Part shown: one piece after another, positions 17,248 to 25,240 of the stretch
Position numbering within the stretch: the first letter of the stretch is position 1
Layout of the letters: every line of letters begins with the position of its first letter
Assembly (NCBI GenBank): GCA_964553285.1
Contig: CAZKKF010000003.1
Location: 1 to 51,912, forward strand
DNA: 51,912 nt
Source: CAZKKF01 sp964553285
GTDB lineage: Bacteria; Patescibacteriota; Minisyncoccia; Phycocordibacterales; Zambryskibacteraceae
Direction of reading: 5' to 3'
Notes under the pieces: generated by a model
What the model was told of the DNA's origin: nothing
What the model saw: the letters and a program-made list of their open reading frames with translations, nothing else
Database searches by the model: none
Made by a program: the position numbers and the translations under genes

Positions 17248-17682
17248 ATGCGTTTTCAAGTACCTCAATTTATAGAAGTGGAGGACAAGATATTCGGCCC
17301 TTTCACCTTCAAGCAGTTCCTCTACCTTGCCGGAGGAGCGGGAATCATAGTGGTGCTCTTTTCTCTACTGCCCAGATTCGTGGCTATTATCCTGTCCATG
17401 CCTGTATTGGCCCTGTCTTTGTCTCTCACTTTTTATAAGCCCAACAACCGTCCTTTTATAACCATGGTCGAAGCTTTTTTTAATTACTTTGTAAACAAAA
17501 AGCTCTACATCTGGAAAAAAGAAAGTAAAAAGCGCACGGCGCCTGTAGCCGCGAAGGGAAGTGCCCCCGCGGTGTCCCTGCCCAAGCTCTCCCAAAGCAA
17601 GCTCAAAGACTTGAGCTGGTCGATAAGCATCAAGGGCCAGAAAAGCGTTGAAGAGACGCGCAAGGAAATGGGTCTTGAATAA
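17248..17682 (+). CDS. PrgI-family (VirB3-like) membrane protein
   Basis: PrgI proteins are the Gram-positive and CPR counterpart of VirB3, small membrane partners of VirB4. The 144-residue product starts with the family signature MRFQVPQFIEVEDKIFGPFT and KQFLYLAGG, has two close transmembrane helices (about 26-46 and 50-68), then the FYKPNNRPF turn and a basic tail (YIWKKESKKR). Gene order directly before the two VirB4 genes is the canonical one. Translation starts at the predicted transcription start. Confidence 0.92.
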   Translation: MRFQVPQFIEVEDKIFGPFTFKQFLYLAGGAGIIVVLFSLLPRFVAIILSMPVLALSLSLTFYKPNNRPFITMVEAFFNYFVNKKLYIWKKESKKRTAPVAAKGSAPAVSLPKLSQSKLKDLSWSISIKGQKSVEETRKEMGLE

Positions 17683-17702
17683 ATAAAGTCAGAAAGAATC
17701 TG

Positions 17703-17708
17703 TATAAT
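17703..17708 (+). promoter_or_regulatory. -10 box of the VirB4 N-terminal gene, leaderless type
   Basis: TATAAT ending 7 nt before ATG 17715. It lies in the 32-nt gap after the PrgI-like gene; the -35 region is weak. Confidence 0.65.
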
Positions 17709-17714
17709 AAACAC

Positions 17715-18356
17715 ATGGCTCCTTCCGCTCAAGCAACCCAGGACTTCGTACCCATTCAAGAGGTGCGAGACGGCGTCGTAATCCTCAAGGACGGCGGCAT
17801 GAGGATTATCGTCCTTGCCTCCTCTGTCAACTTTGCCCTAAAGTCGGCGGATGAGAGAACGGCCATCATCTATCAATTCCAGGATTTTATGAACTCTCTG
17901 GACTTCACCATACAGATTCTCATACAGTCGCGCAGGCTGGACATCCGTCCGTACATAGCCCTCCTTGAAAACCAAAAGAAAGAGCAGACCAACGATCTTC
18001 TCAAAATACAGATAACGGAATATATGGATTTCATAAAATCTTTTACCGACAGCACAAACATAATGACAAAAAACTTCTTCGTGGTGGTGCCCTACACTCC
18101 GGCTCTTATGCAGGGCAAGACGGGCCTGTCCTCACTGATCCCCAGCATGACAGGGCAAAAGAAGGGTCCGGCGGACAAAGATGCCCTGTTTGAAGAAAAT
18201 CTGACACAGCTTGAGCAGAGGGTCTCCATGGTGGAGCAGGGGCTAGGACGATGCGGCATACGCTCGGTGCGTCTCGGTACGGAAGAAGCCATAGAGCTCT
18301 TTTACAAGATTTTCAATCCGGGGGAATCGGAAAAACCCATTCAGCTCGCCCAATAA
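17715..18356 (+). CDS. VirB4 N-terminal (TraC-like) domain as a separate protein
   Basis: A 213-residue protein that corresponds to the N-terminal domain of VirB4/TraC-type ATPases, which docks the ATPase on the membrane complex. Visible features: FVPIQEVRDGVVILKDGGMRIIVLASSVNF at the start (written here only as a region, residues about 11-40), RTAIIYQFQDFMNSLDF and IQILIQSRRLDI, all typical of this domain, and a helical segment to about 120. There is no Walker motif. The ATPase part is encoded by the next gene, which starts 2 nt after this stop. The split is probably natural, as both genes have complete ends, and the next gene has its own start ATG. The two proteins should associate. Confidence 0.82.
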   Translation: MAPSAQATQDFVPIQEVRDGVVILKDGGMRIIVLASSVNFALKSADERTAIIYQFQDFMNSLDFTIQILIQSRRLDIRPYIALLENQKKEQTNDLLKIQITEYMDFIKSFTDSTNIMTKNFFVVVPYTPALMQGKTGLSSLIPSMTGQKKGPADKDALFEENLTQLEQRVSMVEQGLGRCGIRSVRLGTEEAIELFYKIFNPGESEKPIQLAQ

Positions 18357-18357
18357 C

Positions 18358-20178
18358 ATGGCCATACTAGACTTCCTAAAACCGAAGAAGGGTGCCGACT
18401 CAGCCCTCACGAGCATTCTCCCGAAAGAGATAGAGAGGGCAAGCGTGCTTGAACTCAAGGACATCATAGCGCCGAGCGCCCTAAAGATAGGCCCCAAGCA
18501 GGTGGATCTGGGAGACAAGATAATGAGAAGCTTCTTCATCATTTCCTACCCGCGCTATTTATCTGAAGGCTGGTTTGCTCCCGTCATAAACCTGGACAAG
18601 GTGTTTGATGTATCCATCTTCATACATCCGGTCGAAACGGAAAAAGTCCTGCGGCAGTTCCAAAAAAAAGTGGCCGAGGTGCAAAGCCAGATACACGCCC
18701 GCGAGGAAAAAGGCCTGGTGCGCGACCCGATGCTTGATGTGGCCTACCAGGACCTGGAGAGCCTGCGCGACTCCCTACAGCAGGCCCAGGAGAGACTTTT
18801 TGAAGTGGGCTTGTACATATCCATATATGCAGATAGCGAGCTTGAATTGGACAAGATAGAGTCGGAACTAAAGTCCATCCTGGAAGCCAAGCTTGTGTAT
18901 GTAAAACCCGCTCTTTTCCAGCAGAAGCAGGGTCTGGAGAGCACATTGCCGATAGCCAACGACGCCTTGGGCGTTACCCAAAAGCTCAACTCCTCTCCTC
19001 TTTCTTCTCTCTTCCCGTTTATATCCTTTGACCTCACTTCGAACGAGGGCATCCTCTACGGCATAAACAGGCACAACTCGTCCCTCATACTCTTTGACCG
19101 GTTCTCAATGGAAAACTACAACTCCATCACTTTTGCAAAATCAGGTGCGGGAAAGTCCTATGCCACCAAGCTCGAGATATTGCGCACCCTCATGTTTGAT
19201 ACGGAAGTCATCGTGATTGACCCTGAAGAAGAATATAAATATCTGGCCGAGGCGGTAGGCGGGAGGTATTTCAAAATATCCCTGAACTCCGAGCACCATA
19301 TAAACCCCTTTGACCTGCCGCCTCCCGGAGAAGGGGAGTCCGGAGCAAGCGTCCTGCGTTCAAACATTATAAACCTTGTGGGCCTCTTCCGGCTTATGAT
19401 GGGCGGCCTTACTTCAGAGGAAGACGCTCTCATAGACCGCGCCCTCACAGAAACCTACGCTCTCAAAGACATAACTCCCGATTCGGATTTTCGCTCTGTA
19501 GAGCCGCCGCTTCTATCCGATTTTGAAATGGTACTCTCCGGCCTTGAGGGAGGAGAGTCTTTGGCTCAGCGCCTGTCAAAATACACCAAGGGCACCTGGG
19601 CGGGCTTCATCAACAGGCCGACAAACATGGATATAAACAAGAAGCTTATAGTCTTCTCCCTGCGCGACATGGAGGATGAGCTCAAGCCCATTGCCATGTA
19701 CATCGTTACGCACTATATATGGAGCGCCGTGAGAAAACAGCGCAAGAAAAGGCTTCTTGTGATAGACGAGGCTTGGTGGATGATGAAGTCCGAAGACACG
19801 GCCTCTTTCCTCTTGAACCTTGCCAAAAGAGGCAGAAAATACTACCTGGGCCTTGCCACCATCACCCAAGACGTGGACGACTTCCTCAAGTCGCCATACG
19901 GCACGCCCATCATTACGAACTCCTCCATACAGGTATTGCTCAAGCAGTCTCCCACAGCCATAGACAAGCTCCAGCAGGTGTTCAACCTGACAGATGAAGA
20001 GAAGTTTCTACTGCTTGAATCGGGCGTCGGAGAGGGAATATTCTTTGCCGGACTCAAGCACGTGGCCATAAAAATAATCGCCTCTTACACGGAAGACCAG
20101 ATAATCACCTCGGATCCCTCCCAGATACTGGCCATAGAAAAAGCCCGTCTTGAGCTTCAGGAGGGACAACAAACCTAA
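18358..20178 (+). CDS. virB4: VirB4-family secretion ATPase
   Basis: VirB4 is the cytoplasmic ATPase that powers assembly and transport in type IV secretion systems. In this 606-residue protein residues 1-230 are the helical/coiled region that normally follows the VirB4 N-domain. The ATPase domain has Walker A AKSGAGKSYATK (about 260-271), VIVIDPEEEYKYLAEAVGG, Walker B LLVIDEAWWMM, and the following motif ATITQDVDDFLKSPYGT, all characteristic of the VirB4/TraC clade and not of VirD4. The upstream gene supplies the missing N-terminal domain. It overlaps the following membrane-protein gene by one base (TAATG), showing coupled translation. Confidence 0.93.
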   Translation: MAILDFLKPKKGADSALTSILPKEIERASVLELKDIIAPSALKIGPKQVDLGDKIMRSFFIISYPRYLSEGWFAPVINLDKVFDVSIFIHPVETEKVLRQFQKKVAEVQSQIHAREEKGLVRDPMLDVAYQDLESLRDSLQQAQERLFEVGLYISIYADSELELDKIESELKSILEAKLVYVKPALFQQKQGLESTLPIANDALGVTQKLNSSPLSSLFPFISFDLTSNEGILYGINRHNSSLILFDRFSMENYNSITFAKSGAGKSYATKLEILRTLMFDTEVIVIDPEEEYKYLAEAVGGRYFKISLNSEHHINPFDLPPPGEGESGASVLRSNIINLVGLFRLMMGGLTSEEDALIDRALTETYALKDITPDSDFRSVEPPLLSDFEMVLSGLEGGESLAQRLSKYTKGTWAGFINRPTNMDINKKLIVFSLRDMEDELKPIAMYIVTHYIWSAVRKQRKKRLLVIDEAWWMMKSEDTASFLLNLAKRGRKYYLGLATITQDVDDFLKSPYGTPIITNSSIQVLLKQSPTAIDKLQQVFNLTDEEKFLLLESGVGEGIFFAGLKHVAIKIIASYTEDQIITSDPSQILAIEKARLELQEGQQT

Positions 20179-20609
20179 TGAAAGAGCGAAAAATACCTGA
20201 ATGGGTGGGAGTAGCCATGACCGTAGTTGCCCTTATGTTTGATGTAACGCAAGCCCTGCTTCAAATAATCCCCTTGGCGGGACAATTACTGGGAATGATG
20301 ATCACTCCACCTGCTTTTGCTACTTTTTATATTTGGTTCAAGATGTACGGCATGTCATTTATAAGCCCCAAAAGAGCACTCACCATGGGTGGGGTGATTA
20401 TCATAGAGCTAATACCCCTACTGGGAGCGTTGCCCGGTTGGACGGTAGCCGTAATACTGATGCTTGTCATAAACAAGTCCGAAACAGTATCAAATCGCCT
20501 TAACTCAAAAAACACTGAGGCAACCCAAAGGATACGCCAGAAATTTTCGGGGAACCAAGAGACCCCCGCAGAACCTCTGGCCGAGCAACAAATTACCTCT
20601 TCCCGGTAA
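20178..20609 (+). CDS. Small polytopic membrane protein coupled to virB4
   Basis: A 143-residue protein with about three transmembrane helices (10-30 VGVAMTVVALMFDVTQALLQ; 34-52; 69-95 MGGVIIIELIPLLGALPGW) and a short charged cytoplasmic tail. I do not recognise a named family. Its ATG overlaps the virB4 stop, so the amount made should follow VirB4, which argues for a role as a membrane partner of the apparatus. Confidence 0.8.
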   Translation: MKERKIPEWVGVAMTVVALMFDVTQALLQIIPLAGQLLGMMITPPAFATFYIWFKMYGMSFISPKRALTMGGVIIIELIPLLGALPGWTVAVILMLVINKSETVSNRLNSKNTEATQRIRQKFSGNQETPAEPLAEQQITSSR

Positions 20610-20645
20610 TAGCGAGTATTCCACAACATATATTTGTTAAAAAGG

Positions 20646-20651
20646 TATAAT
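20646..20651 (+). promoter_or_regulatory. -10 box fixing the start of the Ig-like protein gene
   Basis: TATAAT ends 7 nt before ATG 20658. An upstream in-frame TTG (20634) exists but would lie in the promoter; the ATG at the transcription start gives a clean signal peptide. Confidence 0.7.
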
Positions 20652-20657
20652 GTTTTT

Positions 20658-21644
20658 ATGAGACTTTCGGGTATCCTGCTTGTTTTCGCTATTTGCCTTT
20701 TCTCGCCGCTATTTGTTGACGCCCAGGTCAGTGGAATACCTCGCGTTACGGACACGGCTTTGGATGTTTCTTTTTCTCCAAGGTACCCGGGCCCGGGGGA
20801 GACGGTAAGGGTTAGCATAGATGATGCACGGGTGGACGTGTACAGATCGGATGTGGCCTGGATAATAAACGGCGCCATCGTTGAGAGAGGTGTAGGCATA
20901 ACAAGTATATCTTTCCCCGCGCCAGACTTTGACGAGAGAGCAGTAGTGCGAGTAGTAGTTACGCCTCCGACCGGCTCTCAGGTAGAGCGCACCCTGACCG
21001 TCATCTCCGCAGAACTAAACCTCCTCTGGGAATCCAGGGCCCAAGTACCGCCTTTCTACAAAGGAAAAACCATGTTTGTTGCAGACGGCGAAGTAACAGT
21101 AGAGGCTCTGCCGAGGTTTTTTGACGCGGGCGGCAACCCCATCAATCCCGACAGTCTCGTTTATCGCTGGCAGAGGAATGGCAACATACTCATGAACGAA
21201 TCCGGTCTTGGCAAGAAGTCCGTATCTTTCAAGGGCAGGACCATAGGCGGCCCAGAGACGGTATCGGTGCTGATAGAAAGCCCCACCAGAGATATCGCTT
21301 TTGAAAAAAAGGTTGTCGTAAACCCACAGAAACCGATGACTTTGCTTTACATAAATCATCCCCTGCTTGGCGTGGACTGGGCGAACGCCTTGGGGCAGAC
21401 AGCAAGGATAGAGCTTGGTGAAGTTTCCTTAACCGCTTTTCCTTATTTTCTTGGAGGCAACAAACTCGAATCCCTATTCAGGTGGTCTGTAAACAATCAG
21501 GATACGGTTTCGGGAAGCGGGGACACCATAACCCTGCGTTCGACCTCGGGCCAAACGCCGGCTTTTGTGTCGGTCAATGTCACGACTTCTTATTCGAGAA
21601 GACAGGAGGCGCGCTCCCAAAGCGTCATAACCATAGGCAGATAA
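20658..21644 (+). CDS. Exported beta-rich (Ig-like) protein of the secretion cluster
   Basis: A 328-residue protein with a signal peptide (MRLSGILLVFAICLFSPLF, cleavage likely after VDA). The mature protein is almost entirely beta-strand: three stretches with Ig-like character at about 25-115 (SPRYPGPGETVRVSIDD; WIINGAIVERG), 130-225 (LVYRWQRNGNILMNESG) and 235-325 (LFRWSVNNQDTVSGSGD). No Cys and no catalytic motif are visible. It probably belongs to the extracytoplasmic scaffold or surface of the apparatus. It is followed after 1 nt by the pilin-peptidase gene. Confidence 0.82.
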   Translation: MRLSGILLVFAICLFSPLFVDAQVSGIPRVTDTALDVSFSPRYPGPGETVRVSIDDARVDVYRSDVAWIINGAIVERGVGITSISFPAPDFDERAVVRVVVTPPTGSQVERTLTVISAELNLLWESRAQVPPFYKGKTMFVADGEVTVEALPRFFDAGGNPINPDSLVYRWQRNGNILMNESGLGKKSVSFKGRTIGGPETVSVLIESPTRDIAFEKKVVVNPQKPMTLLYINHPLLGVDWANALGQTARIELGEVSLTAFPYFLGGNKLESLFRWSVNNQDTVSGSGDTITLRSTSGQTPAFVSVNVTTSYSRRQEARSQSVITIGR

Positions 21645-21645
21645 C

Positions 21646-22641
21646 ATGAAAAAGTTAATTATTATCACTCTCACAATACTGGCGGCACCCTTGTTGGCCT
21701 TGGGACAGGGAGGTTCGGGAGACACCGGCTACATACCCCTGGAGCCTTTACCCGGCATCTCCACTGCCGGACAACCGGTAAACATAGACAACTTCCTCCA
21801 GGGCCTTCTCACTTTCGGCATAGGCATTGCCGCCGCATTGGCCGTGATAATGATCATTGTCGGGGGTTTCCAATACCTTTCAACTGATGCGTGGTTTCAA
21901 AAATCTGAAGGTAGGCAAAGAATATTAAATGCCATACTGGGCCTTCTGTTGGCTATTGGAGCGTGGGTCATTCTAAACACCATAAACCCAAACCTCGTAA
22001 ATCTTAGCGTGACTTTTGACAGGCCGGACATTGATTTTTCGAGTGTTATACCAACAAGCGGGCACGTAGATAGAATAAACCGTCAATGTCCCGCAAGAGG
22101 ACCTGGGGGAGAAAGAATAATGGTTGATTGCGTATGTCAAAACTGTACCGAAATAAGGGCACGATCGGAGGGCTCGAACATAATCATGGGCACTGGATTA
22201 ACAGCGAACCCTCATTTGCAAAGTGCTTTATGGGATAAGTTGGTACAATTCCGTTCCGTCTATCTACCACAAGAATTGGCAAAAAATCCCGCCGGTTTTA
22301 GAACCGGAGGGTTTGCAATAACCGAAGCGTGGCCTCCTGTAGTACCACACAGCAACTCTTGCCACCTGAACGGCTCCTGCGCTGACATCGGCATACGGGG
22401 CGTAACCGCGCATTTTAGAGTAATACGCGCATTTATTACTGCCGGCCAAAGAGCGGGGCTTAGGTTAGTTTGGGAGGTTCCTTCTATACCCATAGGTCAG
22501 GAGGCTTACTTAAGAAATATGTGTATCAGCAATAGTGGTTGTGAAAACTTTGGCGCGGGAGATATTTTAACTCTCCCATGTAATACAAATGTTACTCCTC
22601 CAAGCTGCATTGCTCCACACTTCTCCGTATATCATCAATAA
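21646..22641 (+). CDS. VirB2/TrbC-like pilin fused to a probable M15-type peptidase domain
   Basis: Residues 1-120 have the layout of a VirB2/TrbC pilin: signal peptide (1-20), a linker, and two transmembrane helices (about 50-75 and 92-112) joined by a short loop with FQYLSTDAW. This is the usual pilin of CPR secretion clusters. It continues for over 200 residues that a pilin does not have. There I see FAITEAWPP, then SCHLNGSCADIGIRG (H240, D247), which matches the zinc-binding SxHxxGxxxDI motif of M15/VanX-like peptidases, and PHFSVYH at the very end (H325) as a possible third ligand. Cysteines in CVCQNC and elsewhere suggest disulphides. M15 enzymes cut peptidoglycan peptides, so this may be a membrane-bound wall-opening enzyme of the apparatus. 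The pilin call is firm as topology; the peptidase call is a motif match. Confidence 0.72.
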   Translation: MKKLIIITLTILAAPLLALGQGGSGDTGYIPLEPLPGISTAGQPVNIDNFLQGLLTFGIGIAAALAVIMIIVGGFQYLSTDAWFQKSEGRQRILNAILGLLLAIGAWVILNTINPNLVNLSVTFDRPDIDFSSVIPTSGHVDRINRQCPARGPGGERIMVDCVCQNCTEIRARSEGSNIIMGTGLTANPHLQSALWDKLVQFRSVYLPQELAKNPAGFRTGGFAITEAWPPVVPHSNSCHLNGSCADIGIRGVTAHFRVIRAFITAGQRAGLRLVWEVPSIPIGQEAYLRNMCISNSGCENFGAGDILTLPCNTNVTPPSCIAPHFSVYHQ

Positions 22642-22642
22642 C

Positions 22643-23833
22643 ATGAACAAAAAAACTTTGGTCTTCTTAATAGTGATGGCAATAATTGCAGCGGCCTTTG
22701 TCTTCTGGTTGGTGCAAAGGGGAGGAGAGCCCGTACAGGACACAGTTATTCCTGACGGCGCACCATTTGGCGCTTCCGGCGGCGGAATATCGCACACTTT
22801 GACACCGGAAGGACTGCCCGTGAGCGAGGAGCTGGCAGACATTTCATCAGGTGGAGCACGCTTGAGGCAGGTTTCCAATGTGCCTGTAGCCGGGTTCGGT
22901 TTTGTGGGCGAGGCCGCTTCTGCAAGGTTACGCTTCGTGGAAAGAGCCACCGGCCACATAAACGAGGCCGCCATTCAGACGAGCACCTTAGCAAGGGTTT
23001 CAAACATCACTGTACCGCGTGTTTATGAGGCGATGATATCTCAGAGCGGGAGCGCCCTTTTGCGCACCGTGGACGACTTTGGTTTGATAGATACAATCAT
23101 ACTCCCCGCAGGCACATCAAGCGCCTCGTCTTTTCCGGCAGAAGCAACCTCCATTGCCCTTTCTCCGGATAGAAACCGCATTGCTTACTTAGAGCCAACA
23201 CAAACAGGCTCTCGCCTTGTGGTATCAAACCCTGACGGTTCGCAGGTGGCTGTGCTTAGAACGTTTGCCTTGAGAGACTGGCTGGTGGACTGGCCGGTGG
23301 CAAACACGGTATCTGTTACCACCAAGGCGAGCGGGGCACACCCCGGCGTAAGTTATCTCATAAATCCGGCAAACGGTTCCATAACATCTGGTCTTTCCGG
23401 TATAAACGGCCTGACCGTACGAGCCGGAAATGCTGGCAGGGTTCTTTTTTCAAATACAAATAACGGTTTCGGTTTGTTCGCCGATCTTGGAGCGGGGGAA
23501 AATATTGCCGTAAGCCCCGTTACATTGCCGGAAAAGTGCATATGGAGCAGTAGGCAGAGCAACACGGTTATATGCTTCTCTCCCCGCGAAGAGTTGACCT
23601 CGCAGTATCCGGATGTTTGGTACCAGGGACTTGCCAGATTCACCGACTCAGTGGTTTGGGTACACAACCTGGCCGATGGGCTATCGGCTGTGCTTCTGGC
23701 TATACCCGAATCGGCAAACATAGACGCGATAAACCCCACCCTTTCACCCAACGAAGATTATCTGGCCTTTATCAACCGCAATGACGGCATACTCTGGCTG
23801 ATTGACGTTGGCGATTTGGAAATAGCCTTCTAG
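22643..23833 (+). CDS. Membrane-anchored beta-propeller-like protein, last gene of the secretion cluster
   Basis: A 396-residue protein with one N-terminal transmembrane anchor (TLVFLIVMAIIAAAFVFWLV, about 5-24) and a large exported domain. Repeats resembling TolB/WD-type blades are visible: SPDRNRIAYLEPTQTGSRLV, NPDGSQVAVLRTFALRDW, and LSPNEDYLAFINRNDGILWL near the end. No catalytic motif is seen. An open frame runs upstream to 22589, but ATG 22643 follows the previous stop by 1 nt and gives the natural membrane anchor. The stop overlaps the convergent yidC stop. A role as an envelope scaffold or binding platform is inferred. Confidence 0.82.
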   Translation: MNKKTLVFLIVMAIIAAAFVFWLVQRGGEPVQDTVIPDGAPFGASGGGISHTLTPEGLPVSEELADISSGGARLRQVSNVPVAGFGFVGEAASARLRFVERATGHINEAAIQTSTLARVSNITVPRVYEAMISQSGSALLRTVDDFGLIDTIILPAGTSSASSFPAEATSIALSPDRNRIAYLEPTQTGSRLVVSNPDGSQVAVLRTFALRDWLVDWPVANTVSVTTKASGAHPGVSYLINPANGSITSGLSGINGLTVRAGNAGRVLFSNTNNGFGLFADLGAGENIAVSPVTLPEKCIWSSRQSNTVICFSPREELTSQYPDVWYQGLARFTDSVVWVHNLADGLSAVLLAIPESANIDAINPTLSPNEDYLAFINRNDGILWLIDVGDLEIAF

Positions 23834-24549
23834 CTTTTTTGTGCGTGCTTTCTGGCAATATACTTTTCCTGAAGAAGAGTAACGATGTTGCTGGTAGTCC
23901 AGTACAGCGCAACTACGCCGGATATTGAGTAGGAGATTACGAAGGCGAGGATAGGAAACATAAACTTCATCTGCGACTGCATCATGCGGGCCAGTTCATC
24001 GCCCTTTCCTTTGCCCGTAGGCGCTCCTTGCTGGGCAGTGGTAACGCGAATCTGTATATATGTCGTGATGCCCGCAAGCATGGCGAGGGGCAGGTTTTTG
24101 GCGGCAATATTCACAAAGCCCAAAAAGTGCATCTTTATCTCGCCGGAAAAGGATACGAACGAGTAGAGCAGGCTGTAGTCAATGGAAGGCAGGCCCGATC
24201 TGATGAGGATAAAATACAGCGCCAAGATAATAGGCAGCTGCAAAAGCACCAAAAATATGCTGGAAAAAGGATTAGTCTTGGCGCTTGCATAGACCGCCAT
24301 GAGCTCTTTTGCCTGCGCTTCTTTGTCGTTCGCATATTTATCCTTTACAGCCTGGAGCTTGGGAGCGAGAACCTTTAGCTCTTCTCTTGCCACAAAAGCT
24401 TTCTTGGCCAGGGGATAGAGCAGAGATTTTACGGCTACAGTAAAGATAATGACCAAAATGCCTACATCCAGGAATGGGGCGAGGTCCGCAAGCAAGATAA
24501 AGGCATTATAGAGAGGCTTGTATATGAATGTGTTGAAAAGAAATGACAT
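23830..24549 (-). CDS. yidC: YidC/Oxa1 membrane protein insertase
   Basis: YidC inserts membrane proteins, alone or with Sec. The 239-residue protein is the short type without the large periplasmic domain of Gram-negative YidC. It has five transmembrane segments: at about 13-22 (entry), 28-50 (VGILVIIFTVAVKSLLYPLA), 98-116 (FLVLLQLPIILALYFILI), 145-170 and 195-220 (FPILAFVISYSISGVVALYWTTS). The cytoplasmic loop of charged helices between the first two matches the family, and the basic tail (EKYIARKHAQKS) should contact the ribosome. It lies downstream of rnpA and rpmH, the usual order beside the chromosomal origin. Confidence 0.95.
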   Translation of the reverse strand: MSFLFNTFIYKPLYNAFILLADLAPFLDVGILVIIFTVAVKSLLYPLAKKAFVAREELKVLAPKLQAVKDKYANDKEAQAKELMAVYASAKTNPFSSIFLVLLQLPIILALYFILIRSGLPSIDYSLLYSFVSFSGEIKMHFLGFVNIAAKNLPLAMLAGITTYIQIRVTTAQQGAPTGKGKGDELARMMQSQMKFMFPILAFVISYSISGVVALYWTTSNIVTLLQEKYIARKHAQKS

Positions 24550-24592
24550 GTTTTTTAAATAAGTTTGAGGTGTAAGTATAGCACCGGATGGC

Positions 24593-24919
24593 CTACCGGC
24601 CCATGCGGCTTATGGCGAAGGCTATTTCCTCCGCCGCAACCTCCCTTTCGCAAGGGGAGAGGAAGATAAATATAGATGCGCTTCCGCGGGGCATACCGGC
24701 CCTCAAACGAGAGATTTCCCTATAGGCCATGCGGCGAAGAGAGTTTCTGGCGGAGGCCTTTTTTGCCACCTTTTTGGACACGGACACCCCCGCACGAAAT
24801 CCTTCCTGCGAAGATTTCGACAGGGTTTTTACCAGAAAATGCTCTGTTTTTATTGAACGGCCAAAACGGCCCACTTCCGCAAAAAGGGCCCTGGTTAAGC
24901 GCTCTTTTTTGGGCAACAT
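24593..24919 (-). CDS. rnpA: Ribonuclease P protein component
   Basis: RnpA is the protein subunit of RNase P, which matures the 5' ends of tRNAs. The 108-residue product has the family RNR-like core (VSVSKKVAKKASARNSLRR at about 45-63) with LTRALFAEVGRFGRSI before it, and a short C-terminal strand. It starts 3 nt after the rpmH stop, the classical rpmH-rnpA arrangement. No RNase P RNA gene was found in this window. Confidence 0.93.
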   Translation of the reverse strand: MLPKKERLTRALFAEVGRFGRSIKTEHFLVKTLSKSSQEGFRAGVSVSKKVAKKASARNSLRRMAYREISRLRAGMPRGSASIFIFLSPCEREVAAEEIAFAISRMGR

Positions 24920-24922
24920 GGG

Positions 24923-25057
24923 TTAGACGCTAAGCTTGGCTCGTCCTTTTCTCCTTCTGCGAGATAGGGCCTTGCGGCCGCCGGGGGTCTTGGTGCGAAC
25001 CAGGAATCCGTGCGTCTTTTTTCTCTTTCTTTTCTTTGGTTGGTAGGTAACAGACAT
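24923..25057 (-). CDS. rpmH: 50S ribosomal protein L34
   Basis: A 44-residue basic protein, MSVTYQPKKRKRKKTHGF then LVRTKTPGGRKALSRRRRKG and RAKLSV, the complete L34 signature. The gene is easily missed because of its size. It is first in the rpmH-rnpA-yidC unit and diverges from dnaA. The upstream region has no clear -10 box at the leaderless distance; AATAGA at 25068-25063 is the nearest weak match. Confidence 0.97.
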   Translation of the reverse strand: MSVTYQPKKRKRKKTHGFLVRTKTPGGRKALSRRRRKGRAKLSV

Positions 25058-25150
25058 TTTGGTCTATTGATTAAAATATGGACAAAAAACACTATACATC
25101 AAACGCGGGACAAAAGCCACTCAGAGCCGCCTTTGCCCGCTCTCCACATA

Positions 25151-25170
25151 AAATCCACAGGTTATCACCA
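25151..25170 (+). promoter_or_regulatory. DnaA-box-like sites between rpmH and dnaA
   Basis: AAATCCACA (25151-25159) and TTATCACCA (25162-25170) each differ from the DnaA box TTATCCACA at two positions. They are in the 183-nt gap between rpmH and dnaA and could mediate DnaA autoregulation. A possible dnaA -10 box, TATACT, is at 25214-25219, 22 nt before the start codon. The evidence is modest. Confidence 0.4.
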
Positions 25171-25240
25171 TAAAAATAGTTTGCGGACAAGTTCCCGACA
25201 GCACCCGCAGGGATATACTGTGTTGCACAAACAACGCACC

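Noticed and set aside
11407..23833. Calling the cluster a conjugative element
   Set aside because: There is no relaxase, coupling protein, integrase or attachment site, and the cluster lies beside the origin region among core genes.
25010..25240. N-terminal extension of DnaA
   Set aside because: The open frame crosses the rpmH-dnaA regulatory gap and overlaps rpmH; DnaA domain I starts at ATG 25241.
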